In this document: positions 46,043 to 53,045 of the stretch, piece after piece
Position numbering within the stretch: position 1 is the first letter of the stretch
Layout of the letters: each line of letters opens with the position of its first letter
Notes under the pieces: generated by a model
What the model was told of the DNA's origin: nothing
What the model saw: only the letters and a program-made list of their open reading frames with translations
The model's database searches: none
Position numbers and translations under genes: made by a program
NCBI RefSeq assembly: GCF_000226295.1
Contig: NC_016024.1
Coordinates: 603,501 to 667,500 of the forward strand
Reading direction: 5' to 3'
Origin: Chloracidobacterium thermophilum B
GTDB taxonomy: Bacteria > Acidobacteriota > Blastocatellia > Chloracidobacteriales > Chloracidobacteriaceae
DNA length: 64,000 nucleotides

Positions 46043-46348
46043 GTGGAAGATGAAACCCCATCCCGTCTGCGTAGCGGCCAGGCACGGCGTCCGGCTTCGG
46101 GCGACACCCGCCCGGCGAATCGTCCCAGTCCAATGCCAACTCCTCCGCGTCCTGACCCAGGTGAGGAAATGTCTGCCCCGCCGCCCGAGTTGGAGACGCC
46201 CATGGCGAGCCGTCTGCGCAGCCTGCGGGAGTCCCGTCCCCCGGAGTCATTCCAGGAACCAGCGCCGATCCCGGAGTTCAACCAACCTTTCGATGTTCCC
46301 AAGCCGACGCTGTGGGAACGCATCAAACGTTTTTTTGGTGGTCAGTAG
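46043..46348 (+). CDS. 101-residue basic Pro-rich protein, unknown
   Basis: A GTG start with a good ribosome binding site (AAAGGAG). The protein is about 18 percent proline and rich in Arg, Glu and Ser, so mostly disordered. The short motif SRLRS occurs twice (about 7-11 and 55-59), and the C-terminus ends in a compact amphipathic segment, PTLWERIKRFFGGQ, that could touch a membrane. No family is recognised. It sits between the orphan DppB-type permease and the SDR on the same strand with short gaps (24 and 31 bases), which supports that it is a real gene, perhaps linked to the permease. Confidence 0.6.
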   Translation: MEDETPSRLRSGQARRPASGDTRPANRPSPMPTPPRPDPGEEMSAPPPELETPMASRLRSLRESRPPESFQEPAPIPEFNQPFDVPKPTLWERIKRFFGGQ

Positions 46349-46379
46349 TCAGCATTTCAAGTCCGATGGGAGTCACAGC

Positions 46380-47231
46380 ATGGGTAAACTCGATGGAAAA
46401 GTGGCGGTTGTCACCGGCGCCGCCAGTGGAATTGGCGAGGCCACAGCGCGTCTGTTTTACGCCGAAGGGGCTTCGGTCGTCCTGAGCGACATCCAGGATG
46501 AACGTGGTGCCGCCATTGCGGCCGAACTCGGTGAACGGGCCGCCTACTGCCGGGCGGATGTCACCCAGGAATCGGACATCGCGGCACTGGTGGATTTTGC
46601 CGTTGCCCGGTTTGGCGCGCTCGACGTGATGTACAACAACGCCGGGGCGCAGGGCGTTTCAGCGCCTATTGCCGAAACGCCGGCTGAGGGGTTTGACGCG
46701 ACGGTTGCCCTGCTGCTGCGCAGCGTCTTTCTGGGAATGAAGCATGCGGCGCAGGTGATGCTTCCCCGGCACACCGGAAACATCATCAGCACGGCCAGCA
46801 TTGCCGGGCTGCGCACCGGAAATGCACCGCATATTTACAGTGCCTGCAAAGCGGCGGTTATTCACCTGACACGCTCCGTAGCCATGGAACTGGGCGAGCA
46901 GGGGATTCGGGTCAACTGTGTCTGTCCGGGTTTTATTGCAACTGGCATTTTTGGCAGCGCCTTTGGTCTTCCGCCGGATGCAGCGCGCGCGCTGGCGCCG
47001 CTGATGGCACCGATGCAGGTTCAGGCGCAGCCACTGCGCCATGCGGGACAGCCGGTGGATGTGGCGCAGGCGGTCCTGTGGCTGGCCAGCGACGATGCCC
47101 GCTTTGTCAACGGGCATGCGCTCGTTGTGGATGGCGGTCTCATCGCCGGCCGGTCGTGGACGGAATACCAGCACATGCGTGAATCGCTGACGAAGGGCAT
47201 TCAGGCCGCCCTGGGGCAGGGCGGTTCGTGA
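46380..47231 (+). CDS. Short-chain dehydrogenase/reductase
   Basis: 283 residues of the classical SDR family, NAD(P)-dependent. Rossmann motif VVTGAASGIGEATARLF, then NNAGAQG, the catalytic Ser (ISTASIAG), Tyr (YSACKAAV with Y-x-x-x-K) and VNCVCPGFIATGIF. The acidic residue after the second strand (LSDIQDE) favours NAD over NADP. There is a C-terminal extension of about 20 residues past the usual end (VDGGLIAGRSW, then TEYQHMRES). The substrate cannot be inferred. ATG 46380 follows GGGAG at a normal distance; the longer frame from 45990 overlaps the upstream genes. Confidence 0.92.
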   Translation: MGKLDGKVAVVTGAASGIGEATARLFYAEGASVVLSDIQDERGAAIAAELGERAAYCRADVTQESDIAALVDFAVARFGALDVMYNNAGAQGVSAPIAETPAEGFDATVALLLRSVFLGMKHAAQVMLPRHTGNIISTASIAGLRTGNAPHIYSACKAAVIHLTRSVAMELGEQGIRVNCVCPGFIATGIFGSAFGLPPDAARALAPLMAPMQVQAQPLRHAGQPVDVAQAVLWLASDDARFVNGHALVVDGGLIAGRSWTEYQHMRESLTKGIQAALGQGGS

Positions 47232-47238
47232 ACCGCCC
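47219..47238. terminator. Perfect 9-base hairpin overlapping the SDR stop codon
   Basis: GGGCGGTTC / GAACCGCCC with two bases between (effective loop of about four) spans the stop of the SDR. There is no T-run. It may stabilise the 3' end between this gene and the convergent rhodanese. Confidence 0.45.
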
Positions 47239-47296
47239 CTGCACAATCAACAGCCACCCATTTGTTCCGCGTAATCGTATTGCCGGGATTCAGTCC

Positions 47297-47623
47297 TCAG
47301 TAGAGCGGCACCGTCGGGTCAACCTCGTGCGACCAGGCATCAATGCCGCCGATGAGGTTGACCAGACGGGTGAAGCCCTTGCTGCGCAGGTAGGCGCAGG
47401 CGTGCAGGCTGCGGATGCCGTGATGACAATAGATGACGTATTCCTGGGCGGGATCAAGCTCCGCAGCCCACACCGGCAGTTGGCTCATCGGGCACAGGCG
47501 GCTGCCCGGAATGCGGTTGAACGCATATTCCCAGTCCTCGCGCACGTCAAGAAGCTGTATGGGGTCGCCTGCCGCAAGACGCCGGGCCAGTTCAGGCGCC
47601 GTGATCTGCTGGATGTCTGTCAT
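47297..47623 (-). CDS. Single-domain rhodanese-like protein
   Basis: 108 residues, one rhodanese domain. LLDVREDWEYAFNRIPGSRL gives the family N-terminal motif, and the active Cys lies in YCHHGIRS, a six-residue loop as in GlpE-type and similar single-domain enzymes. Rhodaneses move sulfane sulfur from thiosulfate or persulfide to a thiol acceptor, and some serve Fe-S or tRNA sulfur trafficking. It begins 22 bases after sdhB and appears to be the last gene of the sdh operon, so a role in sulfur supply to that Fe-S enzyme is a tempting but unproven idea. Confidence 0.92.
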   Translation of the reverse strand: MTDIQQITAPELARRLAAGDPIQLLDVREDWEYAFNRIPGSRLCPMSQLPVWAAELDPAQEYVIYCHHGIRSLHACAYLRSKGFTRLVNLIGGIDAWSHEVDPTVPLY

Positions 47624-47645
47624 TCCCTATCCGTCCGTGCGTGGG

Positions 47646-48398
47646 TCAGGGCATCAGCCAGCCCAGAAGGCCATGAATCGTCGTTTGCCGTCCCAAATCA
47701 GCAATGGACTCCGTGAGCGGAATGTTTTTGGGGCAGGCTTTGACACAGTTCTGCGCGTTGCCGCAGTCGGTAATGCCGCCATCGCCCATGATGGCTTCCA
47801 GCCGCTCATCCCGGTTGAGCTTTCCAGTGGGATGCAGGTTCATCAGTCGAACCTGATTGAGCACCGAAGGCCCGACGAAAGAAGACCGTTCGTTGTACTG
47901 CGGACACACTTCCATGCACACCGCACACGACATGCACGTGGAGAGCTTGTAGCGAATCTCCGTGGTTTTCTGGTCGAGCCGGGGGCCGGGACCCATCGGG
48001 TACGTGCCGTCAATGGGAATCCATGCCTTGACCTTCTTGAGGTCCTCGAAAAGCCGTGAGCGGTCAACCTGAAGGTCCCGAATAACCGGAAACTTGGTCA
48101 GCGGTTCGAGCGTGATGGGGCCGTCTTCGAGCTTGTCCACCAACGTGCTGCACGACTGACGTGCCTTGCCGTTGATGACCATCGAGCACGAACCACAAAC
48201 GTGTTCAAGACAGGAACACTCCCACACCACCGGCGTGGTCGCCTGGCCGGAAGCCGTGACGGGATTTTTCTGGATTTCCATCAGGCAACTGATGATGTTC
48301 ATGTTCGGGCGGTAGGGAAGCGCAAACTCCTCCCACCGGGCGGGCTTGCCGGGTGCATCCTGGCGTTTGATTTTGAGAACAATCTTTTCACGGGTCAT
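47646..48398 (-). CDS. sdhB: Succinate dehydrogenase / fumarate reductase iron-sulfur subunit
   Basis: 250 residues. The plant-type 2Fe-2S ligands lie in CSCLEHVCGSCSMVINGKAR (C-x-x-x-x-C-x-x-C) with a downstream Cys (about 90). The 4Fe-4S and 3Fe-4S ligands are in LSTCMSCAVCMEVCPQY and CGNAQNCVKACPKNIPLTES. It links FAD in SdhA to the membrane quinone site. The N-terminus KIVLKIKRQDAPGKPARWEEFALPY is standard. It lies 113 bases downstream of a gene of unknown function, separated from sdhA by that gene, which is not the usual order. Confidence 0.96.
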   Translation of the reverse strand: MTREKIVLKIKRQDAPGKPARWEEFALPYRPNMNIISCLMEIQKNPVTASGQATTPVVWECSCLEHVCGSCSMVINGKARQSCSTLVDKLEDGPITLEPLTKFPVIRDLQVDRSRLFEDLKKVKAWIPIDGTYPMGPGPRLDQKTTEIRYKLSTCMSCAVCMEVCPQYNERSSFVGPSVLNQVRLMNLHPTGKLNRDERLEAIMGDGGITDCGNAQNCVKACPKNIPLTESIADLGRQTTIHGLLGWLMP

Positions 48399-48468
48399 CG
48401 AGCCATCTCCATTCCGGGGGGCGGCATCAGGTTATCTCTTTGGACGTGCCAGCGGCACAGCCTTGAAT

Positions 48469-48508
48469 GTCACGGCCCTTCGGCTCTCTTCAGGCTCCGG
48501 GCCGTGAC
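48469..48508. repeat. Inverted repeat between the unknown gene and sdhB
   Basis: GTCACGGCCC (48469-48478) and GGGCCGTGAC (48499-48508), perfect 10-base arms with a 20-base loop, just past the stop at 48512. No T-run follows, so it is more likely an RNA stability element than a terminator, which would cut off sdhB. Confidence 0.5.
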
Positions 48509-48511
48509 TCG

Positions 48512-49279
48512 TTACTGAAAGATTTCCACGTAAAACTGCTTCCATTTGCGTTCGGCATGCCGCAGAAACGCGCGGTTGGCACGCAGCCTGGCATCCGGTG
48601 TCTTTTCTCCGCCGACTGAACCCTCCGGCAGCGCGATGCGGGTCGTGCCGCGCATGGCATATTTCTGGTTGACCTCGTACATGATGAGCTTGAGCGTCGC
48701 CGGACTGACATCACTGCGGCAGGCGGTTTTGTACATCACCCAGGCTTCCGCAAAGCCATCGTTGTCGAGGTCCGTCACTTCGGTTGCCGCCGTGAGGAAT
48801 TCCGCCGTGATGTCGAGCGGACAGTTACGGACGAAATCCCTCACCTGCCAGACCAGTGAGAACTGACCGTTGACGTTGACGAAGCGGTGGGCATACAGCT
48901 CGGCGTCCTGACCGGCATCGAAGTCCTGACGCCGTCTTTGGCCCGGGGTCTCAAACGGGCCGGTCTCCGTCAGAATCAGATAGTTTTCGCCATCGAGGTC
49001 ATTCCAGCGGAAGCCCTGTTTGAAGCGGCCTTTGACCAGTCCACGGGCGGCCGCCGGCAGGCTGTCCAGCGGAAACGCCTGAAGCGGCTCACGTGGGACC
49101 ATTCCCGACGCAGCCTTGAACGGGGAAGTCACGCCCACCGGAAGCAGCAGAAGCCAACTGCCCATCGTGCCCGTGACCAGCAGCCGGCCAAGCCACGGGC
49201 GCGGACGGGCGCTAAGCCGCTTTCTTCTTTGAGTAGTCACGCTTGCGCGGCTTGATGAGACTGATGTCAACATCTTCAT
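48512..49279 (-). CDS. Exported protein of unknown function inside the sdh operon
   Basis: 255 residues. After a basic N-terminus, a hydrophobic segment (LLVTGTMGSWLLLLPVGV, about 34-51) suggests export. The mature part contains WNDLDGENYLILTETGPF, NVNGQFSLVWQVRDFVRNC and VTDLDNDGFAEAWVMYKTAC, a DxDxDG-like calcium-binding pattern typical of FG-GAP-type loops. It resembles my memory of M949_RS01915-type proteins annotated as surface-polysaccharide related, but I cannot confirm that. It overlaps the end of sdhA by up to 68 bases; a GTG at 49240 may be the real start, because its first codons lie inside sdhA. Its location between sdhA and sdhB is unusual. Confidence 0.68.
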   Translation of the reverse strand: MKMLTSVSSSRASVTTQRRKRLSARPRPWLGRLLVTGTMGSWLLLLPVGVTSPFKAASGMVPREPLQAFPLDSLPAAARGLVKGRFKQGFRWNDLDGENYLILTETGPFETPGQRRRQDFDAGQDAELYAHRFVNVNGQFSLVWQVRDFVRNCPLDITAEFLTAATEVTDLDNDGFAEAWVMYKTACRSDVSPATLKLIMYEVNQKYAMRGTTRIALPEGSVGGEKTPDARLRANRAFLRHAERKWKQFYVEIFQ

Positions 49280-50990
49280 AGGTCAGTTGCGGTCCTTCCG
49301 GGGTCCAGGTGGCAATCGTCGTTTTCAGAAACCGCTCGTCATCCCGTTCGGGGAAGTCGGGTTTGTAGTGTGCGCCACGGGATTCATCCCGGTTGAGCGC
49401 GCCCAGTGTGATAACACGCGCCAGGTGAAGCATGTTTTCCAACTGGCGGGCGTGTGGAATAGCCTGCGTTGCCCAGTAGTTTTGCTCGTTGAGGTTGATG
49501 CGCTCGTAGCGTTCGAGCAGTTCCTGGATTTTTTCGTCCGTGTACCGCAGGCGGTCGTTGTACCGGATGACGGTGACGTTCTCGGTCATCAGGCGTCCCA
49601 GTTCTTCGTGCAGCACCCGTGGGTTTTCCGTGCCCCGCTTCGTTTTGAGCGCTTCATTGATTGCCGCCTGCCGGGCGCGCTCACGCTCGAAAATGGGGTC
49701 TTGCAGGTCTTTGGTGGAGTTGTTCTTGGCAAAGTTGACGGCGGCCGGCCCGGCGATGATGCCGGCATAGACGCAGGACAGCAGGCTGTTGGCCCCAAGC
49801 CGGTTGGCCCCGTGAATGGAGTAGTCGCACTCCCCGACGGCAAAGAGACCGGCAATGTTGGTTTGCTGCTCATAGTCCACCCACAAACCGCCCATGGTGT
49901 AGTGCATGCCGGGGAAGACGCGCATGGGGGTTTCACGCGGGTCCTCGCCGACAAACATCTCGTAGATTTCCAGAATGCCACCCAGCCTGCGGTCGAGCTG
50001 TTCGCGTGGAATGTGCGTCAGATCGAGATAGACCTGAAACTTGCCGCCGACACCATAGCCGTCGAGACAGACCTGGAAAATTTCACGGGTGGCAATGTCG
50101 CGCGGAACAAGGTTGCCGTATTCGGGGTATTTTTCTTCGAGGAAGTACCACCGCTCCGAAGGCGGAATGTCTTTCGGCGCACGCTGGTCCTTCGGCGTAC
50201 GTGGCACCCAGACCCGCCCGCCTTCACCGCGCGCGCTTTCTGACATCAGGCGGAGTTTGTCTTCGCCCGGAATGGCCGTGGGGTGAACCTGGATGAACTC
50301 GCCGTTGGCATATTTGACGCCCTGCCGGTAGAGTGCCCCCTGCGCGCTCCCGGTGCAGATGACGGAGTTGGTGGACTTGCCAAAAATGGCTCCAATCCCG
50401 CCCGTCGCCATGACGACAGCCGCGCCGGCAAATGCCTTCACTTCCAGCGATTGCAGGTTCATGGCCGTAATGCCATAGCAGCGCCCGTTTTCGATGACAC
50501 CTGAGAGAAACTCCCAGCCTTCGTATTTGCGGACCTTGCCGGCGGCTTCGTAGCGCCGTACCTGTTCGTCGAGCGCATAGAGAAGCTGCTGACCTGTGGT
50601 TGCGCCAGCGAACGCCGTACGGTGGTATTTCGTGCCGCCGAAGCGCCGGAAGTCAATCAGCCCTTCGGGCGTCCGGGAGAAGGGAACGCCCATGCGGTCA
50701 AACATGTAGATGATGTCCGGCGCCATGTCGCACATCGCCTTGACCGGCGGTTGGTCGGCAAGGAAATCGCCACCGTAAATCGTGTCGTCGAAGTGCTCGT
50801 AGGTTGAATCCCCCTCCCCTTTCGTGTTGACCGCGCCGTTGATGCCACCCTGGGCGCACACCGAATGGGACCGTTTGACGGGGACGAGAGAAAAAAGATC
50901 AACGGTGTAACCGAGTTCGCAGGCTTTGATGGTTGTCATCAGCCCGGCCAGTCCACCGCCCACGACAATGATGCTTGGTTTGTTGCTCAT
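49212..50990 (-). CDS. sdhA: Succinate dehydrogenase / fumarate reductase flavoprotein subunit
   Basis: 592 residues. An FAD-binding GGGLAGLM motif opens the protein. The covalently flavinylated His is His42 in KRSHSVCAQGGINGAV. The active-site regions are GEDKLRLMSESARGEGGRVW, FPGMHYTMGGLWVDYEQQTN and FAVGECDYSIHGANRLGANSL, where the dicarboxylate binds. The C-terminal helical domain ends in a lysine-rich tail. The pattern (no SdhD, one long cytochrome subunit) matches type B enzymes in Bacteroidota, Deltaproteobacteria and Acidobacteriota. It lies 30 bases after sdhC. Confidence 0.97.
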   Translation of the reverse strand: MSNKPSIIVVGGGLAGLMTTIKACELGYTVDLFSLVPVKRSHSVCAQGGINGAVNTKGEGDSTYEHFDDTIYGGDFLADQPPVKAMCDMAPDIIYMFDRMGVPFSRTPEGLIDFRRFGGTKYHRTAFAGATTGQQLLYALDEQVRRYEAAGKVRKYEGWEFLSGVIENGRCYGITAMNLQSLEVKAFAGAAVVMATGGIGAIFGKSTNSVICTGSAQGALYRQGVKYANGEFIQVHPTAIPGEDKLRLMSESARGEGGRVWVPRTPKDQRAPKDIPPSERWYFLEEKYPEYGNLVPRDIATREIFQVCLDGYGVGGKFQVYLDLTHIPREQLDRRLGGILEIYEMFVGEDPRETPMRVFPGMHYTMGGLWVDYEQQTNIAGLFAVGECDYSIHGANRLGANSLLSCVYAGIIAGPAAVNFAKNNSTKDLQDPIFERERARQAAINEALKTKRGTENPRVLHEELGRLMTENVTVIRYNDRLRYTDEKIQELLERYERINLNEQNYWATQAIPHARQLENMLHLARVITLGALNRDESRGAHYKPDFPERDDERFLKTTIATWTPEGPQLTYEDVDISLIKPRKRDYSKKKAA

Positions 50991-51020
50991 GAGTGCTCTG
51001 ATTTCGTGAAAAGTCGGGTC

Positions 51021-51668
51021 TTATGGAACAAAGGCAAACGCCGCCCGAACGCCAATGGCGAACACAGCTACGCCGAAAACGGCACAGGCATAGGAAAACG
51101 CCTGCTGTGACCGCGTGCTGACGGTGATGCCCCACACGATGGCAAACGTCCACAAACCATTGGCCAGATGAAACGCCGCCGAGAAGATGCCCAGCACGTA
51201 AAAGGCCATGATCAGCGGCTGCGCCAACCAGTACTGCACAATGGTGAATGCCTGGTCGGGATGGTGCGCTACGGCCAGCCCCAGACCGCCGACGCCAAAG
51301 CGCATCGTCAGAACGTGCGCCGTGATGAACAGCAGCAGAATGATGCCAGTGACACGCTGCAGGAGATAGTTCCAGTTGCGCGCATAGCCGTAGCTCAGCA
51401 CGTTGCTCTTCGCCGTGTAGGCAATATAGACGCCGTAAATCGCATGAAAGGCAATCGGCAGCCCAATCAGAAACAGTTCGGCGAGGGGCAACAACGGTCC
51501 GGGCAGCATGTCCTGAATCCCTTTAACCGCTTCATTGAAAGCTGCCGGACCGGCAACAGCGTGAAAGTTGGTGTAGAGATGTTCCAGCAGGAAAGCCCCA
51601 ATCGGAATCACACCACTCAGCGAGTGCAGCCGACGGGCAAGAAAGTGATGACTCAGGGTGACGCTCAT
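51021..51668 (-). CDS. sdhC: Succinate dehydrogenase cytochrome b558 subunit (type B)
   Basis: 215 residues with five membrane segments, the form that binds two b hemes in one chain and replaces SdhC plus SdhD. Likely heme ligands are the conserved His in RRLHSLSGVIPIGAFLLEHL, FHAIYG, ITAHVLTMRF and AAFHLANGLW. It passes electrons from SdhB to menaquinone or another quinone. The gene opens the operon, with a GAGGT ribosome binding site and a promoter about 180 bases upstream. Confidence 0.94.
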   Translation of the reverse strand: MSVTLSHHFLARRLHSLSGVIPIGAFLLEHLYTNFHAVAGPAAFNEAVKGIQDMLPGPLLPLAELFLIGLPIAFHAIYGVYIAYTAKSNVLSYGYARNWNYLLQRVTGIILLLFITAHVLTMRFGVGGLGLAVAHHPDQAFTIVQYWLAQPLIMAFYVLGIFSAAFHLANGLWTFAIVWGITVSTRSQQAFSYACAVFGVAVFAIGVRAAFAFVP

Positions 51669-52027
51669 GAGACCTCAGAAAACCGGGTGACGTACGTGTT
51701 TCCCAAACGCTCCCACCTGACGGACACACAACGGGAATCAGGACGACTTGGGGCATCGGGCGACGACGAATCTCGGCCGCGCATGATGCTGAGGGGAATC
51801 CGTTTCTGAATCCGACATGCGCCAGCCGGCGGAGGAAGACTACCAAGGATTATAGGCCGGGCCCCGCCGATTGCAATGTGCTTTTGTGTGTGAGCGTACG
51901 TTTTGCCGGGCAGCTTTTCCGCCTTCCTGCCGGATGCAGCGCCGGAAACAGGCTGCCCGTGTGACCTGCCCGCCGAGTCTGCAACCGGACCTGCGCCGGA
52001 TTGTTTGCCACAGCAGCCGGCGGTATT
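51669..52027. other. Intergenic: long sdh leader and 3' region of a receiver gene
   Basis: 359 bases without a convincing gene. The minus strand has the sdh promoter (51849-51876) and a leader of about 175 bases containing a 26-codon reading frame (51738-51818) with no ribosome binding site. 51907-51914 (CGGGCAGC) and 51952-51959 (GCTGCCCG) form 8-base arms after the receiver gene, without a T-run. I see no riboswitch motif that I recognise. Confidence 0.5.
51849..51876 (-). promoter_or_regulatory. Sigma-70-like promoter of the sdhCAB operon
   Basis: On the minus strand TTGCAA (51876-51871), a 16-base spacer and a perfect TATAAT (51854-51849). It predicts a 5' leader of about 175 bases before sdhC. 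Confidence 0.7.
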
Positions 52028-52477
52028 TCAGACACCTGCTGTCTGGGCCGCGTCGGGCTGGGAAGGCGTCTCAGTGCGTGGCTGTGCCAGCTTTTGTCGA
52101 ATCAACTGGTGCAGCCGGTCAAAGTCTATCGGCTTGATCAGGTAATCCGACTCACCCAGCGGGAGTCCTTCTTCCCGGACATACTCGATGTTGGACTGGG
52201 CCGAGATGATAATCATCGGTACGTCGCGCAGCTCGCGGTAGTGTTCCTTCTCGCCGATGAGCGTCATCACAGCCGGGCCGCTGATGTGCGGCATCATGAT
52301 GTCAATAATGACCAGATCGGGTTTGGAGCGTTTGAGGGCGCGCAGGCCGGCCAGACCGTCGGCGGCCGTTTCGACTTCGTACCCTTCAGCCGTAAGCTCG
52401 TCGCGTAGCAGGTCGAGAACATCCTGATTGTCATCTATGACAAGGATGCGCGGTGGGGTGTTCGGCAATCGTCCCAT
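52028..52477 (-). CDS. Single-domain response regulator
   Basis: 149 residues, receiver only. Acidic pair at DD 15-16, phospho-acceptor Asp59 (LVIIDIMMPH), the Ser in ISAQSN and Lys in YLIKPID. There is no output domain; the C-terminal Pro/Thr/Gln-rich tail is about 20 residues. Such CheY/DivK-like proteins act by docking to another protein. It is the third of three phosphorelay genes in a row on this strand, after the hybrid kinase and another receiver, and is likely to receive phosphate from them. The longer frame to 52780 includes upstream non-coding sequence. Confidence 0.92.
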   Translation of the reverse strand: MGRLPNTPPRILVIDDNQDVLDLLRDELTAEGYEVETAADGLAGLRALKRSKPDLVIIDIMMPHISGPAVMTLIGEKEHYRELRDVPMIIISAQSNIEYVREEGLPLGESDYLIKPIDFDRLHQLIRQKLAQPRTETPSQPDAAQTAGV

Positions 52478-52577
52478 GTGCAACCGGCGGGGACGGGAAA
52501 GTAGGCCGGCCTGAAACCGGCAGATGCAGACTTGCAACTCCACTTTCCACGATCTGACAGCAATTGTCCACCTTGAG

Positions 52578-52605
52578 CTGTCAGCCGGCTCGCGGCGGCT
52601 GACAG
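52578..52605. repeat. 10-base perfect hairpin between the two receiver genes
   Basis: CTGTCAGCCG (52578-52587) and CGGCTGACAG (52596-52605) around an 8-base loop, 50 bases past the stop of the upstream receiver (minus strand). There is no T-run. It is a possible 3'-end or partial-termination element. Confidence 0.45.
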
Positions 52606-52655
52606 GCAGTGGGCGTCTGTCGGCGGCAGGGCACAGGTGCGGTGGACGGAGGGCG

Positions 52656-53045
52656 TTACGGCGTCGGGGAGGAACGGTCGGGGTGCGCCAGGAGCTGCTG
52701 TACGATGCGCTGCACAGCCTCCGGGCTGGCCGGTTTGGCCAGGTAGGCGTCGCAGCCTGCCGCCCGGAAACGGGCTTCATCTTCTGTCATGGCATGTGCG
52801 GTCAAGGCAATAACCGGGACGCGCGCCAACGCCGGTTGCGCCTTGATGCGGCGCGTGGCTTCCAGCCCGTCCAGGTTGGGCAGGGAAATGTCCATGACAA
52901 TGACATCGGGTTGAAACTGCGCCGCCGCTTCCACCGCACTGAGACCATCGCCTACAGCACAGACCTCGTAACCTTCAGCTTCCAGCTCCAGGGTGAGGAT
53001 TTCCCGGCTGTCGGCGTTGTCTTCCACTACGAGAATGCGCGTCAT
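52656..53045 (-). CDS. Single-domain response regulator, DivK/CheY-like
   Basis: 129 residues, receiver only: ED 8-9, phospho-acceptor Asp52 in VIVMDISLPNLDG, Thr in ALTAHAMT and Lys in AYLAKPAS. The ALTAHAM segment is typical of receivers that get phosphate from hybrid kinases. It overlaps the stop of the hybrid kinase by four bases (ATGA), so translation is coupled and the kinase is the obvious donor. There is no output domain; the target is unknown. Confidence 0.94.
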   Translation of the reverse strand: MTRILVVEDNADSREILTLELEAEGYEVCAVGDGLSAVEAAAQFQPDVIVMDISLPNLDGLEATRRIKAQPALARVPVIALTAHAMTEDEARFRAAGCDAYLAKPASPEAVQRIVQQLLAHPDRSSPTP

